A stretch of 64,000 nucleotides of DNA from Tigriopus japonicus (taxonomy: Eukaryota; Arthropoda; Copepoda; Harpacticoida; Harpacticidae): contig JAAGOF010000064.1 of the NCBI GenBank assembly GCA_010645155.1, positions 2,825,262 through 2,889,261 of the forward strand, written 5' to 3'. Below the pieces are notes generated by a model. The model ran no database searches, was not told the origin of the DNA, and was given only the letters and a program-made list of their open reading frames with translations. Shown here piece by piece: positions 12,293 to 25,683 of this stretch (position 1 is the stretch's first letter; each line of letters begins with the position of its first letter). The position numbers and the translations under genes are program-made.

Positions 12293-12668
12293 GAAGTAAA
12301 ATCACCCATTTGCCACCACTTCCACCCTAAATCAGGCTTGCGAGTAGAAATTTGAAGAGATTCTTCATCCACAAACACACACGGGGAAGTTGAGGTGTTT
12401 TTTTTAAAGAAATCTTGTCAATTGTCACCACCATTGTGTAAAAATCTGCTTTGTTAGTTTTATATGCCTTGATGACTTGATTGTACTATATTGATTATAC
12501 TATAATAAAAACCCTAACCACCGAAAAATAAATACGACACAATCAAGGAGACTCGGAAAAACGTATGGTCATTCAGAAGAGATTCTGGTGTGCATTTTGA
12601 ATATCAGCCGTATCAAAAATGGTATAACAAATTGTGCAAATCAGAAACTATTGCAAAAAGGACTAGTT

Positions 12669-12685
12669 GAGAGAGAGAGAGAGAG
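12669..12685. repeat. GA microsatellite
   Basis: Perfect GA dinucleotide run of about eight units in the spacer between lgl and the TMEM169-like gene. Confidence 0.9.
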
Positions 12686-12742
12686 CATATCAAAGTTATC
12701 TTGGTTTTTCAGAGTGCGAAAGTATAGTCAGTGAGAATAATT

Positions 12743-14789
12743 TCATAAGAGTGTGGCTCCCGTGGGAGGCCTTTCATAATCGTTTGCTGACAATAATATG
12801 ACTTGGTAAGGACAACAATCTGGAACATCCAACCAGTTGCAAAACCATCCGAAGAATCCACCATCCAAGGCAGCAATGGCCGTACGCCAAGAGTCAAAAT
12901 ACCAAGAGATCTGGTAAAGGCCACCGAAAAGGCCAAGCAGGACAGTAATTGGAACGATCCAAAGCGGATAAGCGAGAAGCACGAACGGTGAGAGAAGCTT
13001 GTGGCAACAGGTTCGATCCTCATTATAGTAGATAAATATGTTGTACCAGGTAAGCGTGCCTAAGTAGAAGGCCTGCCAAGTGGCCACCACCCAAAAGAGT
13101 GGCAAGCACACCAGAGAGAATAGGAATATGTGAATGCCCCGTTGAAGGCCGCAGAAACATCGATCATGATACTTGGCGTGGACTTTCTTCTCGAGATTGG
13201 AAATGTGTTCGGAAGTCAAGTTGAGCTGAACATCATAAAGACACTCCTCGATCTTCTCGTTCCGCTTGGACGAAGAGGATCTGGAACCACGTTTCAGAGT
13301 GCCAGTGAGTGTGAGGTAGTTGTTGGAGGAAGACCTGGTTCGAGCAGGTCGATGATGGTCCAGTAGGGAACACGATTCAGGCGATCCCACACGGGGCAAT
13401 TGACGCCCACAAGGTGCGTTCGACGAGGACAACTGAGAGTAATAGTGGTTCTGGTTTGTGCGCGTGGGACTGATGAGTGAAGCGTACACATTCTCATGTT
13501 CTTTATCGGAGCCACTGCCCGCAGAAGTGGGCGTAATCACTCGAATCTCGTCCATTTTGAACCTAGAAGGATAAGGATTACATGATAACTGGGAAAATTG
13601 GCAAGGTATCAAGTTTACACTAATGATCTCACCTGAGTTCTGGAAGATCAGGTAGAGGACGACCTTGAATCACTGTGGAAGATCTGTCGGCGATCTTTAG
13701 CTCTGTCTCCTCCTCCTGAATGGCGTTCTCTTGGCCTTGATCACTCGATGCATTGCTCTTCAAGATTTGGAGTGGAATTTCATCTGACTTGGTCGATAAC
13801 GATTTGCTCTCGTCCATGGTGTCCGACTCCGTGGATTCACTCGGCTTTTGACTATCATTAACTTGGATCGTTTGCAGCTTGTTTGGGGGACCATTTATCG
13901 GCGATGTGGGCTTGGAAATGGACTTCCGATTAGGCTTAGCCGGGGCCTGTTCACTCGACAATCGTACTTTTAACGCGTTTTCAGGTGTGTCCTCGTCTAG
14001 AATCTTTTTGGACCCAAACATTTTTAGGGAGCGGTCGCGCCTCAACAAATCTGCCGCTTCAGAGCTTTTCATGGAGAACTAGACGAAAATGAGGCGAAAA
14101 CGTCAGGAAATCAATGAGGATAATTGGACCGTCGGAATAAAAAACGACACTTCAAAACGAGATTTCCCCCCCTTACTTGTCTGTTCCTACACTGCTACTC
14201 TTCTGAGTAGGTGGATCACAACAGCAGAGTAAACGTCGATTGAAATATGATTGTCACTTACATGGCCTGAACTTTGTGTGGATCCCAAGCTATGACTGGA
14301 TTCTTCGCGTTTCACCCGGTCCAAGGACAAGGAAGGAAGGCTGCTGCCAACACTAGATTGAACCGACCTCAGACTCCCCACCCCTGGGATCTTTTCCAAG
14401 GCGGCCAAAATATCCTCCGGGTCCTCTCCGCAACCTTGGCCATTGGAACGCCTTACTTTATCTTCGTCTTCAACCCCGCCCACACCACTGTCATCCGGGG
14501 AAGAGGAGGAATCGAACGATTGGGCAACCTGCAACGACAATCATTAAGGCGACAACATTCCTAAACCGGTCTGTCGTTGCTAAGTTTGGCTCATGTCTGC
14601 ACCAAAACAACTTACTTGTGGACTGTCTTTGTCTCGTGTGGCCAATTTAGGTTTCCTTAAGGTGCTTCTGGGGGTTGGAACAGGTTTTCGTTTGCGTTGA
14701 CCGGGCGATCCCATTGTCGCCAGACCCAGTTCTCCCAATTCTGGGTCCAAATGCCGACTGGGACGCCTGGGCGCGGTCAGCGAACTCAT
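12743..14789 (-). CDS. Transmembrane protein 169 (TMEM169) family
   Basis: Four exons read right to left: 14789-14616, 14528-14262, 14078-13633, 13562-12743, giving 568 aa with all phases kept. The first ATG (14787-14789) starts MSSLTAPRRP. The C-terminal part matches TMEM169: a YLTLTGTLKRG block (about residues 378-388), a first hydrophobic segment about 439-465 followed by GTLTWYNIFIYYNEDRT, a second about 487-518, then GWFCNWLDVPDCCPY. The function of the family is not established. A two-pass membrane topology is expected. Vertebrate TMEM169 is about 300 aa, whereas here about 370 residues precede the conserved block. That N-terminal part is acidic and Ser/Pro-rich, probably disordered, and includes GRPLPDLPEL. 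The gene is tail-to-tail with lgl and points away from talin. Confidence 0.88.
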
Positions 14790-16620
14790 TTTGATTGGAA
14801 TCGGGTCCCACCCCTCCAGACATTGGATCACATATTGAAATTCCTCAAAATTTCACATTGGTTACATTCAGGGCGGTATCAATTACCAATGAATGGTTAT
14901 GGTGTATCCCTCCCTGTATAATGAAGTGTCTCTTATGCCTGTTCCAAAGAGGTCACAGAGAGGGGGAAAAACGAGAGGGTTAAAGTTGGATCCCTCTTCT
15001 CTCTAGTATAGTACAGTGGCACGAGCCCTCTCAGAAATGTGCTGGAACAGAAAGCCTGTGGATCCAAGGCGGCGGAACAAGGAAGCTAGTTTTTGGTGAA
15101 GCTTCGAAGATTAAAACGACTGGATATCCATCCACCCTCTTGGTCCTCCTTCACTTGGCCTGTCCAGTCCGTACGGGGGTTGGGCCGGCCAGCTTGTCCA
15201 ACTCTCCAATGCTACCCATCCCTCGATCGACTCTCTTGCTTCTTTCCTTCCTTCTCCTCAAACCTCCCGTTTCTCCTGGCTTCGTGGGATGGACTTGGCA
15301 TTCCCGAGGAAGGCAAGCGACAAGAGCATCCACATATCAAACAGTTTGGTCAAGGGCAAATGGAAAAGTTTCCGGATGATTGCCTCGATTAAAGGGGACA
15401 TACTGTGAAGCCCCTGGAGGGTTCAGTTCCCGTTTGGTTGCCAATCAAAATATTTGCCAGTATTGGTACATATTACATTATTCATTGCTAATGACATGAT
15501 GGAAATTGCTCAATTTGCAGGAGTTAAACTCTGGAAATGTAAGTATGTAATAAATGTGTTCATTTAGACTTATATTAAATAATGGGTACTTCGGGAGAGT
15601 CTCCTAAAAAGTGTATACCCAACCCTTTCCCCGCAAAGATGAGGTTCCAATATCGCGAAACCTATCATTGTGGACCAAGGGTGGGACCAATCAATCTTTA
15701 GGACGTTCTGTTGAGAGGTGTTATTTTACAACCTAGGCCTGGCGATGATATGTTTGTCATGAAACGTCCCATGAAAAGAAAAGGACCCCTATTCATGATA
15801 TAGCGACGCGACCAAGGGGCCTTTTAAACGTATTTCTTACTCTTACGGAATAATTTATATTATCATGGAAACCGACTCGAATCGAGTCAGAATCAGGCTG
15901 ATGCAGCCTCAATGTTATCTTCTGCTCCTCTGGTCCCAAAGAACTTTGTTTTCATTTGCCTAGCTCTGTTTGGAGTCGCTCATTTTCCTCTCTTCTTTCC
16001 GTTCCATGCGCACAAACTCCAAACGAGGCCAGAGAGCTTTACTAGAATAGAAGTCGCGTCCATTTAGTCATCTCTTTGCAGCCTTGACTAGAAACTAGTA
16101 AGGCAAGAGACAAGCTGGATGGCGTTGTCGTTGTTGTTGCCCTCTCCACGGCCTATTCCAAATGAGTGACTTCTCATCCGCCGTCCTCTGTGTGCGTAGA
16201 CCTCCAAGCCTCTCTTTCGGTAGGACTCAATCGTGGGTGGCAAACAAGTACAACAAACGCACCCACTCTACACACCTACTACCCACATGCACACGAGTTA
16301 GTTCGTTCGTTCGTCCGTTCCCCTCAGCCCCCGTTCTGTTCCCCTTCCATCATCCATCCCAGCACTTTGCTGCACTCGCGCACTAGTACAACAAATCGAC
16401 TTCTGTACTTTGCCTCGAATCCGGCCTTTACCAGCAATGCCCTCAAAGACTCATTGGGGGATTTGTGCATGATGGCCTGCTGGTCGTTCCGAGTCCCCCC
16501 CCCCCCTCTTGCTAAAGAGATTGGCAGGCTGCTAGTGCCCCCTCCTAAGTTTTCCCCCGTTGCGTCGGCACAATGCAGATTAAACTGAAATGAGTAAAAC
16601 AAGACGGCAAAAAAGAGTCA
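14790..16620. other. Upstream region of TMEM169-like gene
   Basis: No convincing coding exon. C/T-rich tracts and a GTTC/GTTCGTTC run near 16299-16320 are visible. The region should include the minus-strand promoter of the TMEM169-like gene, and possibly a non-coding first exon of talin on the plus strand. Neither can be located by eye. Confidence 0.4.
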
Positions 16621-19600
16621 CAGGCTCGGGAAGGCACACACTCCGGCATTGAAATAGATGCCAAGAAGACGTGGAGAAAGCACCATTCACAGAAATCATG
16701 GCTTGTGAATTTCAGGCGAGGTAACCCAAGAGGAGCACCTGAAACATCATCCGTCAATCTGGCTACCCAAACTTGATTCTCGAAGAAGTTCCTCTTGGTT
16801 TACGATTCCAATCGGACACGTGTGTGTAAGGCTAGTGCTCGCCTTAAAGGTCCAAAACATTCATGGTTTCAATCATCCCACGTTCTAATTGAAGCTCCAT
16901 TTGTGTTTACCACGAAGAACCTGAAATGTGGTGGCTGGTTGTGCTGTGAAGTGAGGGAAGGCAACAACAACAACAGCTGAGATCTGTCAACGTGAGAGTG
17001 AGTGAGGCAAAAGAACCCTGGGTGGAGATCTATAATTGTACATTTACTTGTGACAGATGTGCCGCGTCTGTGTTATCGTCCACCACTCCAGGTAGGACGA
17101 CCATAAATGAACTAACCTTGATCTAGAATACTTCTTGAACTTTTCGATTCACATGTTCACGTTGCAAAATGCTTTGCTTCGTCTTCATTTTGTTTGAGAT
17201 GTCATCATCAATCCGTCTTCGTGTCTACAAAGAGCGGGCAAAAAGAGCTTCGAAGGCAAACTTCAAGGCCATTCGCGATCTGGCAAGTAGCTGGCCTCAA
17301 AAATCTTCCTCATCCTAGAGTAAAACAATCTAAGATCCAAGACGGAAAATTCTCTTTTCTCGAGGGAACCACTCAGGCAACGTAAGCGTTTCAATCGGTC
17401 TCTTGAAAAGGAACGACCTCCAGAGGAAATTTGTCATAATGGATCACTTTGAGATGCGTGCGTCTGGCATTAAACTTGATGATTTGACCAGTTTGAAAAA
17501 AAGCCTGGCCGTTCACCATCAAGTTTCGCCTTCACAAAAGTAGACACACTATCTTGGAGAAAGGCCTGAGATAATAAGGGAAGCAAGACTAACGAGAAAA
17601 ACAAGACTTGAAAAGAGATGCGGTCATTCTGTCTTGAGTACAATTTTCTTAACATTTCCCCGAATTTGAGAAGCTTTCCTCCAGTGGGGCAAGGATTTAC
17701 GCAAGTACTGTCCGTTCACTCTGCAATGCGCCGAGCTTCCATGTTATGGGGGAAAACAACCAAAATTGTTTGTGGCTGCCATTTTTCGTGGTTGTGACAT
17801 GGAGTTAGTTGTCGTGAGTGGTATTGTTTGCTTAATGATTATTCTCGATGGCCTTCTATGGTGAACCTAGTCCCTCTCTGTCCCTGCTTAGGATGGGGTC
17901 GATATCCGATCGATGACGGAACTCTCCTCCTTTTCTTTGGTGAGGATCCAAATTTCCTGTTCCACTTTTCACGGAAGATTCATATCGTGATAGGGAACAA
18001 CGTAGATTGGGGGGTGCTGTTGGTTTGTACCATTCAAGGTATGCGTCACGTTGGATTATGTTTCTATTTGTGGGAGAAGATTGTAATTTATCTTGAGAAC
18101 CATTATGTCAGTGAGCTTGCCAAGTTCATGTTGAAGGTACAATTACCAGTTTTTAACTCGGTATTTAATGTGTGTATCTATTCTTGGCACTTTATTTTAC
18201 TTCGGAAATTGTGCAAGCTGTGCTGGGAGATGTTTTGCTTTTTTTCTTTAGCCCTCGAAATCGAAAATATATCTACCTGATCAAGTATGATAAACGAGCA
18301 AAAGTTCCGAGGGATTCTCCCAATTTAACTTGACCGAACCCGACGTTTAGGGCCCTAATAGCGTTTCACTCTTGGAATCTTCGAGGAGTAAAGAACCGAT
18401 GCAGGGTTTCTGTTGGTGTGCAAGTCACGGCCTGATATCTACAAAGTAGGACATTCAATCATATCATCGATCAAAACGTGAATCCTCCATTAAATCACAT
18501 CCCTCTTTGGACTCGATTGGAGCAGGAGAAGAAATGCAATCAAGCTAAAAGCTTTTTCTATGTCTTATTATTCCTTCCTCTCCTGGTTCTCGTTCATCTC
18601 CGAGCCAAGCGATTACTGAGACAAGTAAGTGGCAGTCATAGTAGTTTCTACTCTTTCTGGCCAGCCAAACTCAAACTACTCTTCTTTCCCGTGATGGTCC
18701 TTTTCCTCTTCCATTTCCGCCTATCTTCTTCGTTTTCCTGGCTTTTTCTGATCCTCAAATTGGTGCAATAAAGCAAGTTGACGACGGACGCATTTCGGGT
18801 CCCACATACAGTACAGTAGATAGAAGGAGGGGAAGTCTCGTTAACCGCAAGATGTCACAATGCTTTCAATGAATTGATCTAGATCCCATCTCTACAACCT
18901 TTTGCGATGCTGCAAAAAAGGTCTATAGTATGTTCAAGTTACTAGATGGAGTCACCCCCCAAAAAAAGACAAAAAGGAACCTTCGAAAATCAAAATCCCC
19001 GAAGATTTGTTAGAAGATTTAAAACCTGTCTGGTAATGTTTGAATGACACAAAATTTAAAAAAAATCTTTTTTCACTAATAAAAGGGTTGATGCACATGC
19101 TTAAAAGTACATTTAGTTCACTCATGTCCTAAATTCATGCCATTGAATGAGTTCAGCCCATTAATCGCCTTTCTGTTATGTTTGTAATTAGAATTTTTTG
19201 CTTCCACGTATTTTTAGAAGGGTGTGGGGTGCAAAATCGTTGTTCAAAAAACTATCATCAATCACAGAAAGGTGTTGATTGCGACGCATTTTCGGTAGAA
19301 AACATGGGGATGTCTCAAAGGTTCTCAATACTTACCACATTATAGTTGCGCAGACAATAATTTCTATCAAAGCAAGAAATATATAAATCCTTTTTGTCTA
19401 CAATGTATCTCATAGAGTGTTTATCCCACTTCATGTTTAGATCGAGGCTTGCCTCATTTTAGGCGAACCATACACTTTGCCCGATTGACTCCGAGCCTTG
19501 ATGAATCACTGTGGTTCCCAACAGCAGCGGCAGTAACCCAATGTGTGCTCATGCATAACACACTCGATACAGATGATCCCACTGACTGTGCAGAATACCA

Positions 19601-22600
19601 TTTGCGACATGTACAGCGAACATGCATGAAAGATAAAAAGATATTTGTTTTGGTGGGGCTCATTTGGCCGCTTGTACGTACATACGTACTGTATATCCTA
19701 CTGTGTCGTGGACTCGAGCCTATCTGGATTGTAAATCAGTCACTAGGACATTCCGACTGTGAGCACCACAGCACCCACCTTATATCAAAGCAGGATTTAG
19801 TACTTGGTTTCCGGAACAATATATGTGGGTATTGAGGTTGAGATGTGTCCCCAGGGTCATTTCTCACTCCACTTAGTTACCAACTTAAAAGCAGACTGAT
19901 GATGAGAGAACATTTCGAGACCTCACCTGAAAGTGCTCGTGACTCCATTTATCTTGCCAAAGTTTGACTCTCAATGCTCTTGAAAGTTTCACTTGCTCCA
20001 ATCTCGAAAAGCGTTTTGTTTCATCTTCGGGACTCTGACCCAACTCGGAGGTGCCTTTAAAGAGAATAAAGTGCATCATCATGTGTTTTCGAACTGATCC
20101 TATCGCACTTCTCTCGTTTTTCCTGCCAGTTCTGACAATGTCATTTATCCCACAATGCTATCCTTTGATCTTTACTGGATCTACCTTTGTACAAGAGCTC
20201 TGCTCGGCAAACCCAATACGTATGAGTGTCTTCAACAAATGAGCTCGTCTCGTTTCACTCTTTCCGTCAAGCAGAACTTTGTAACGAGACGTTCTCCCAT
20301 ATCAGATATTGTTTTTGTCGTCTCTTTCGTTTTTAACATGAGTTTCTTTGCATTTACTCGAACAGGTGATGCCTTTAGGGTGTTTCCTATCCATATATAT
20401 GGTTCGATGGAGTATTTCTTCAAGGGTTAACGTGCCAAGGAATTTGCTTAGAATCGTTTTCCATATCTATGTGATATCGCATGTGATGAATGAGGGTGTA
20501 AGGAATGCTGCTGCCTCATTTTATGAAGGCGAATGGGCAAGTCTTCCTCGACCGTGATTACCTAGAGGGGGAAGGCTCAGCTCTCGGAAACGAAACACAC
20601 AACACCATGAATCTCATAATCATACAATTACAACAACGACTTTATCTTTTTGTAAAGTTTTTGTATTTAGGCAACCTCCTTGGGAGTTAGTTTAAACGTG
20701 TAATTTCCATCACATTGCCCTGTTGTAATGCAATGGACTGTGTTCGCTTCCAAAATCTAGTGTGAAGGCGAATCTTGCAAAGCCTAATGCAAAGGAAACC
20801 CATAATTTGAACGCCCACAATTGGCACTTCCAAACAATTTTTCGTGGCCAGACTGATCACAAACCCTTTACAAAAGATTTGCAGTCAAGATGAGCGCATG
20901 GATTCGATGCCCTCTCTCCCCAATATTCATGAAAGATCAAATTGATTTCGCTTTAGGGGAGGATTTGAAAGATCCACAAATTTCAGGATGAAGGAGTACA
21001 TCCCGCATCTTTTAGAGCGAAGAGGCCGACGAAAATTATTTTGATTCGTCATCCGTCTTTTGAAGGAAACATGATGTGACTGAATTTGAACTGGAATTCT
21101 TGTTATTGCCACCATCCTCTAGCCAGGATGAATGTAGCAATAAGATTCGTTGTGTTTCACAATTGAAATGGAAATTTCTCATTGTTTTTCTTCGTTTTCT
21201 TTCTCTCTGAAACACACACACTCATTTGTCGTGAATTACGTTGGACAACATGTGATGCAACAGGGCAAGGTTAAACTCACTCTACATGACTTGGCTCGTG
21301 TCCAAGACCCGAGATTAGAGGTCAAACTTTTCGAACCTTGCCCCCATTAACTATAATTGATATGTTCACCACTTTTCACTTTCAGATCGTGAGCTGAATG
21401 AGAAAGTCTATAAGGAAGCGCGATAATGCTCATATCCACTTTGATATGAATGGAGGGTCCATTTGTGGACCAGGATAAATCCATAACGCCAAAGCAATAT
21501 TCAAATTCAATTGTGTCCAGATGAGAAATGGGGTCCAAGAATGGAAGCTTGAGAGTGGCGTGGGTATTTTCAATTTCCATCCCTTCTTACGCTGTAAGCC
21601 CATAAAGAGAGGGTGCAAAATATATAACCCACTTAGCGAGAAACGTCGAGATCTTTTCATTGAATTGAATGGCGAAGGAGTTCTGAACTCGAAACCTGGG
21701 AGTTGGACATCATTCAGTTCAATTCATGAAAAGTTGAAGAATCCTCGTCCGTCGGTAATGTAAATAAACATTCTGAGATAGTTGTTGCAAAGAACCTAGA
21801 CCACTGTCAACGAAGATTTGTTAACCAGGTACGAAAATACTCTTCCTTCATCCAAATCTGTTTTTCCATCTATCTAGACAAATTAAAGTGGAACCGGTCA
21901 GTTTCAGGGTTACCACGTCTTTGACAGCCCTTATCGTCCGATTTGATTCCAAAATTCGCATCCTCAGTTAAAATATCGACATAGTTCCTCCAGATTCATT
22001 ATTATTAGCATTCTCTTTCGGTGGCTATTTTTTAAACTTTTATTTCAAGCCCAAAACAGGATGCAAACGAAACCAAAAAGAAGAGACAAGAAAGTGATAA
22101 GTTGCAAAACTAGAATAACTTACAAAAATATTTGATTTTTTTAAAATCAGTCATCAGATGGTACATCATACGCTGATGTAGCAGCTTTTGAATCCAAAAC
22201 GGTCCATTTTCCCTAAACTCACTTCTTTAAAATGATGTCTGTACGAGTATTGGTAAGTGCAATAATAAGTCCAATACAATATTTCGGTTCTAGATTACCT
22301 TAAATATATTTAGGCACAGGTTTTCAGTCAGAGCGATCGTTATATCATATCGACATAATCAAAGTTTGATTCGTTTATCACCAAAAATTACCGTTTTTGC
22401 CAATATTTTTTCGCCAGCGGTCTCAACATCGCCAAATGTATCCCCAGATCAGCTCATTTTGCAAGGCAAAATTTTTCATCGGCACAAACAAAACAGTGGA
22501 TGGTAGAAGTTGGACTCTTGTGGTAAAGATGATTTTGTCAGAATTTCCAAGTGTTCGTTGTTCCGAAACTGGAACTCCCACGCCCAGTAAACTTGAAACT

Positions 22601-22810
22601 TCTCTGACTAATCCCTCTCTGGCAGATTGACTTCTAAGTCAATGAGGATTCCATTTTATTTTCATGGGTTCTTGGAAGGTCTTGGCCGCTAAATAAGCGA
22701 TTCTGAGTTGGCCCATAAATGACATCAGATTTAGTCGTGACGTCATCTTCACAATTCACTGAATAGTTAAAGGGATTCCACGCCAAAGCGGTCGCTTCGA
22801 ACCTCCCCTG

Positions 22811-22834
22811 TGGTAGTGGTGGTGGTGGTGGTGA
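22811..22834. repeat. GGT trinucleotide microsatellite
   Basis: Run of GGT units (TGGTAGTGGTGGTGGTGGTG) in non-coding DNA. Confidence 0.85.
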
Positions 22835-23292
22835 GGAGGAATCTCGTTGATATGGATTTTATCTCCGAGACAAAAGTCCATTGAGAAGGCAGCTGCATCA
22901 CAATTTCGACAAAATAAAAACATTGGTCAGAGGTTCTTCTGAACGCTTTCACGCAACACAGCCGTGGGTACCTATTTTGAACGTTTCTTTAAAAAACTAT
23001 TTTTTTTAAAAGGAACAATCAACTCCAAAAGATCACATAAATTCAAGTGAAGGGTTTAAGTAGAGATCCCTCTACCTTTCTCAAAGTTGTTTTCGTCACC
23101 CTGGCCAGTCCACAGGATTCAAGGCGATCACCTATGGACTAGAACTGCTGTATGCATAAAAGGCGTGCTGTTCTTGTCCAAATCTCCACATTCACATATG
23201 CTCATCCTGGGTATCGCGGTGTAGGGCAACCCTCCATGTACACGCACACGCATTTATCGCACATACAATAGGTACTGGCTTCACAAGAAGAG

Positions 23293-23322
23293 CATCACCA
23301 CCACCACCACCACCACCATCAT
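23293..23322. repeat. ACC trinucleotide microsatellite
   Basis: Run of ACC/CAC units ending in CATCATCAGG, in non-coding DNA. Confidence 0.85.
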
Positions 23323-25287
23323 CAGGAGCAGCCTGTGCGCTCCAACCTTCTAGGTGACGATGACGGCTGCCTTCGACGTCTCCAACATCGGCTGTGGAGC
23401 ACTCGAAGTGGATGTGATGGTGGAAGAATCTCCTCTAGCACATGTATTGAGCGACTAGTTGTGCCTGCTCGACTGACAAACACAGTCAGCTTCAAAATTT
23501 AGGGAAAACGATTGCTCCTCGAACCCATTGTGAAGTTGTCCAGGTGTGCAGGATAAAATTGTATTTTTCTCTGCTTTGCCTTTTCTAAACCTTTGAAGTG
23601 AAGTGAAGTGTTAGGATTGTCTACGTTCCTCATGAGAGCCCACGGGTTCTAAGGCCCATTTTCCACCCGGAAGTGGGTAAAGAGGCCCAAAACTCGTAAC
23701 AGGTGAGACGGGATCAGCTTATGCCTAGATATTTTGGGTCCTGAGTGAGTGGCGGCAGGAGCAGAACTTGGAAATGTGGGACTGCTGCTCCTCTGATTGC
23801 TTCTATCCATCCCTAGCCTCAGTTTAATCTTCCCTGGAGGAGGAGAAGTGATCATTGCCAATGAAGGACGTTTTGGGCTAAGCCAAGCAGGATGAGTGGA
23901 CTAGGTGGTCGGGAATGGTAGGGGAAATTCTTCCGCACTGGACTCACAGGTATCCAATGACAATGTCTGGCCAGGCAAGGTTGGTTGGAATTTATTTCCT
24001 TTTATGTCGGGCCATTAGGTCGCTGGCCGGAAATCTCACGTCACGAGGAAGGGGTTCAAAGAGGTTAATTGATTCTCAATGGCTGGGATGTGTCATCTCA
24101 CCTCATGTCTTTGATAACGAATGGCAGAATTGGACATGGATTGCAGAGTGTTAGTGATACTGTCCAATCCCAAGCCAGCACTGGTGACTCATTTGCCTCT
24201 CATTTTCAGAAGGGGTTCTAAACCAGATGGATCTTCACTTTTAGTGGCCAAGAATAAAAGATACTTCTCTTTGTATTTCCAAATTAGGCCTCCACAAGAC
24301 CAATAGACCATGCATTATGAGATGTAAGGACTGATTATGGTTTGATAAGAAACAAGTTTCCATTAGTTTCTTGTTCTTTGGTCTTGGTACTTGCTCTTCG
24401 AAAGAAGGTTTTCTCGACAAACCGAATACTGGTCTTGAGCATATTAGGTTCTCTTCTTTCTGGAATGTAAAATAATAGATGAGGTTTGAAGATTATGCAA
24501 GGGCTGATTCAGAAACTATAAAAATCCGTTTGAGCCGTTCTCTTCCTTCTTGCCAATTGTTAATCCAATCTCCGAGGAAATCGTGCTCACTCTTCTACAA
24601 AAAGTATTTTGCCAAGAATACAAAGAGAACGAAGCAAGACACGAAGGGATTTACTTAAGTCCATTCATTCCAAGACTCCTTTGTAATTGGCAGCAAGTGG
24701 AGAATCTAAGATTGCCAGGCAATTATCTTTCTTGTCAAAAAGCAATTCACAACGAAATTGGATCGCTGGAATTTGCATCTCGCAGTCTCTCTACGTACAG
24801 CACTTCGTCAACTTTTATTGAATGCCATAACTCTGTCATTTCTGTTATTCTTGTCCCCACCCCTTGATGGTTCACGTCCCAAAGATTGCTTCCCGTCCAC
24901 AGAATAGAACCGTGCTCAGCCATGGAAAACACTCATGCAGGGTGGGCTGCAAATTGACTTATTTTGGAGCATATGCTACTCAAATTAAGGCCACCTCGAC
25001 AGTGTGCAGTGTGTGTGTGTGTATACATGTTTATCATGGCTCCATAAACCGTGGGTGCCATGAATGGCCAGATCTCGGAGCTAATTTTGCCAGCGCTTGC
25101 CTCATTGGGAGATTAGAATATTTTCCAGCGATTAGCTATGAGCTCAAATTTCACGGAAACCTGCTCTGTCTTTACCTTCTCCATCCTTCCCAGCGTTTCT
25201 CGTTGAACTTAAAGTACAATAAAGCCTCCCTCATTTTTAATGCCCGGCCACTTTGCCTTTACGTGGAATAAGATAAAATGGCCAGCA

Positions 25288-25683
25288 TGACTCTGATTGG
25301 GAAATAGGTAAACTATAAACGAAAGGTCATTTTTACACATCATCATTGAAATTAGAAATCAATTCAATGGAGAAAAACTTCTCTATTAGGCAAATGAACG
25401 TTTTTCCTCATAAGCACAAAGGCTGCGCGATTTTGATTGCCACTAACCATACTGGGTGATTCAAAAGAAACGGAACAGCAAACCATGTCTTTAACTCTGA
25501 AACGGTTGATCCCACAAAACACATACAAAGTAGATCAGAATGATGCTGCAGATAACAATTATTAAGGTAAATGAATCTGATTGGGAAAATATAAACAAAG
25601 AATCATTAATACACATGATCATTGAAAATAGAAATCAATTCAATGGAGAAAACTTCTCTCTCACGCAAATGAACGGTTTTCCT
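25288..25683. repeat. Diverged direct repeat pair of about 115 bp
   Basis: Copies at 25288-25408 and 25572-25683 share long blocks, including AGAAATCAATTCAATGGAGA and CAAATGAACG, with small indels. They are in the same orientation, 163 bp apart. The spacer contains CTGGGTGATTCAAAAGAAAC (25450-25469), which looks like a transposon end, but no inverted partner was found. The element family is unknown. Confidence 0.7.

Larger units (their letters stand above)
12248..12742. other. Convergent 3' region between lgl and TMEM169-like gene
   Basis: This 495-bp spacer contains AATAAA signals for lgl (12277-12282, 12287-12292, 12504-12509), the 3' UTR of the minus-strand TMEM169-like gene and a GA dinucleotide run at 12669-12685. 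No coding sequence is seen. Confidence 0.6.
16621..25287. other. Long non-coding interval, no gene recognised
   Basis: Open frames up to 150 codons occur, but none resembles a known protein or forms a spliced series. Trinucleotide repeats are present at 22811-22834 (GGT) and 23293-23322 (ACC). The interval may be regulatory DNA or a 5' intron of talin. Confidence 0.4.

Noticed and set aside
17828..18280. 150-codon open frame on the plus strand
   Set aside because: The hydrophobic, Cys/Phe-rich composition is typical of T-rich DNA. It shows no family resemblance.
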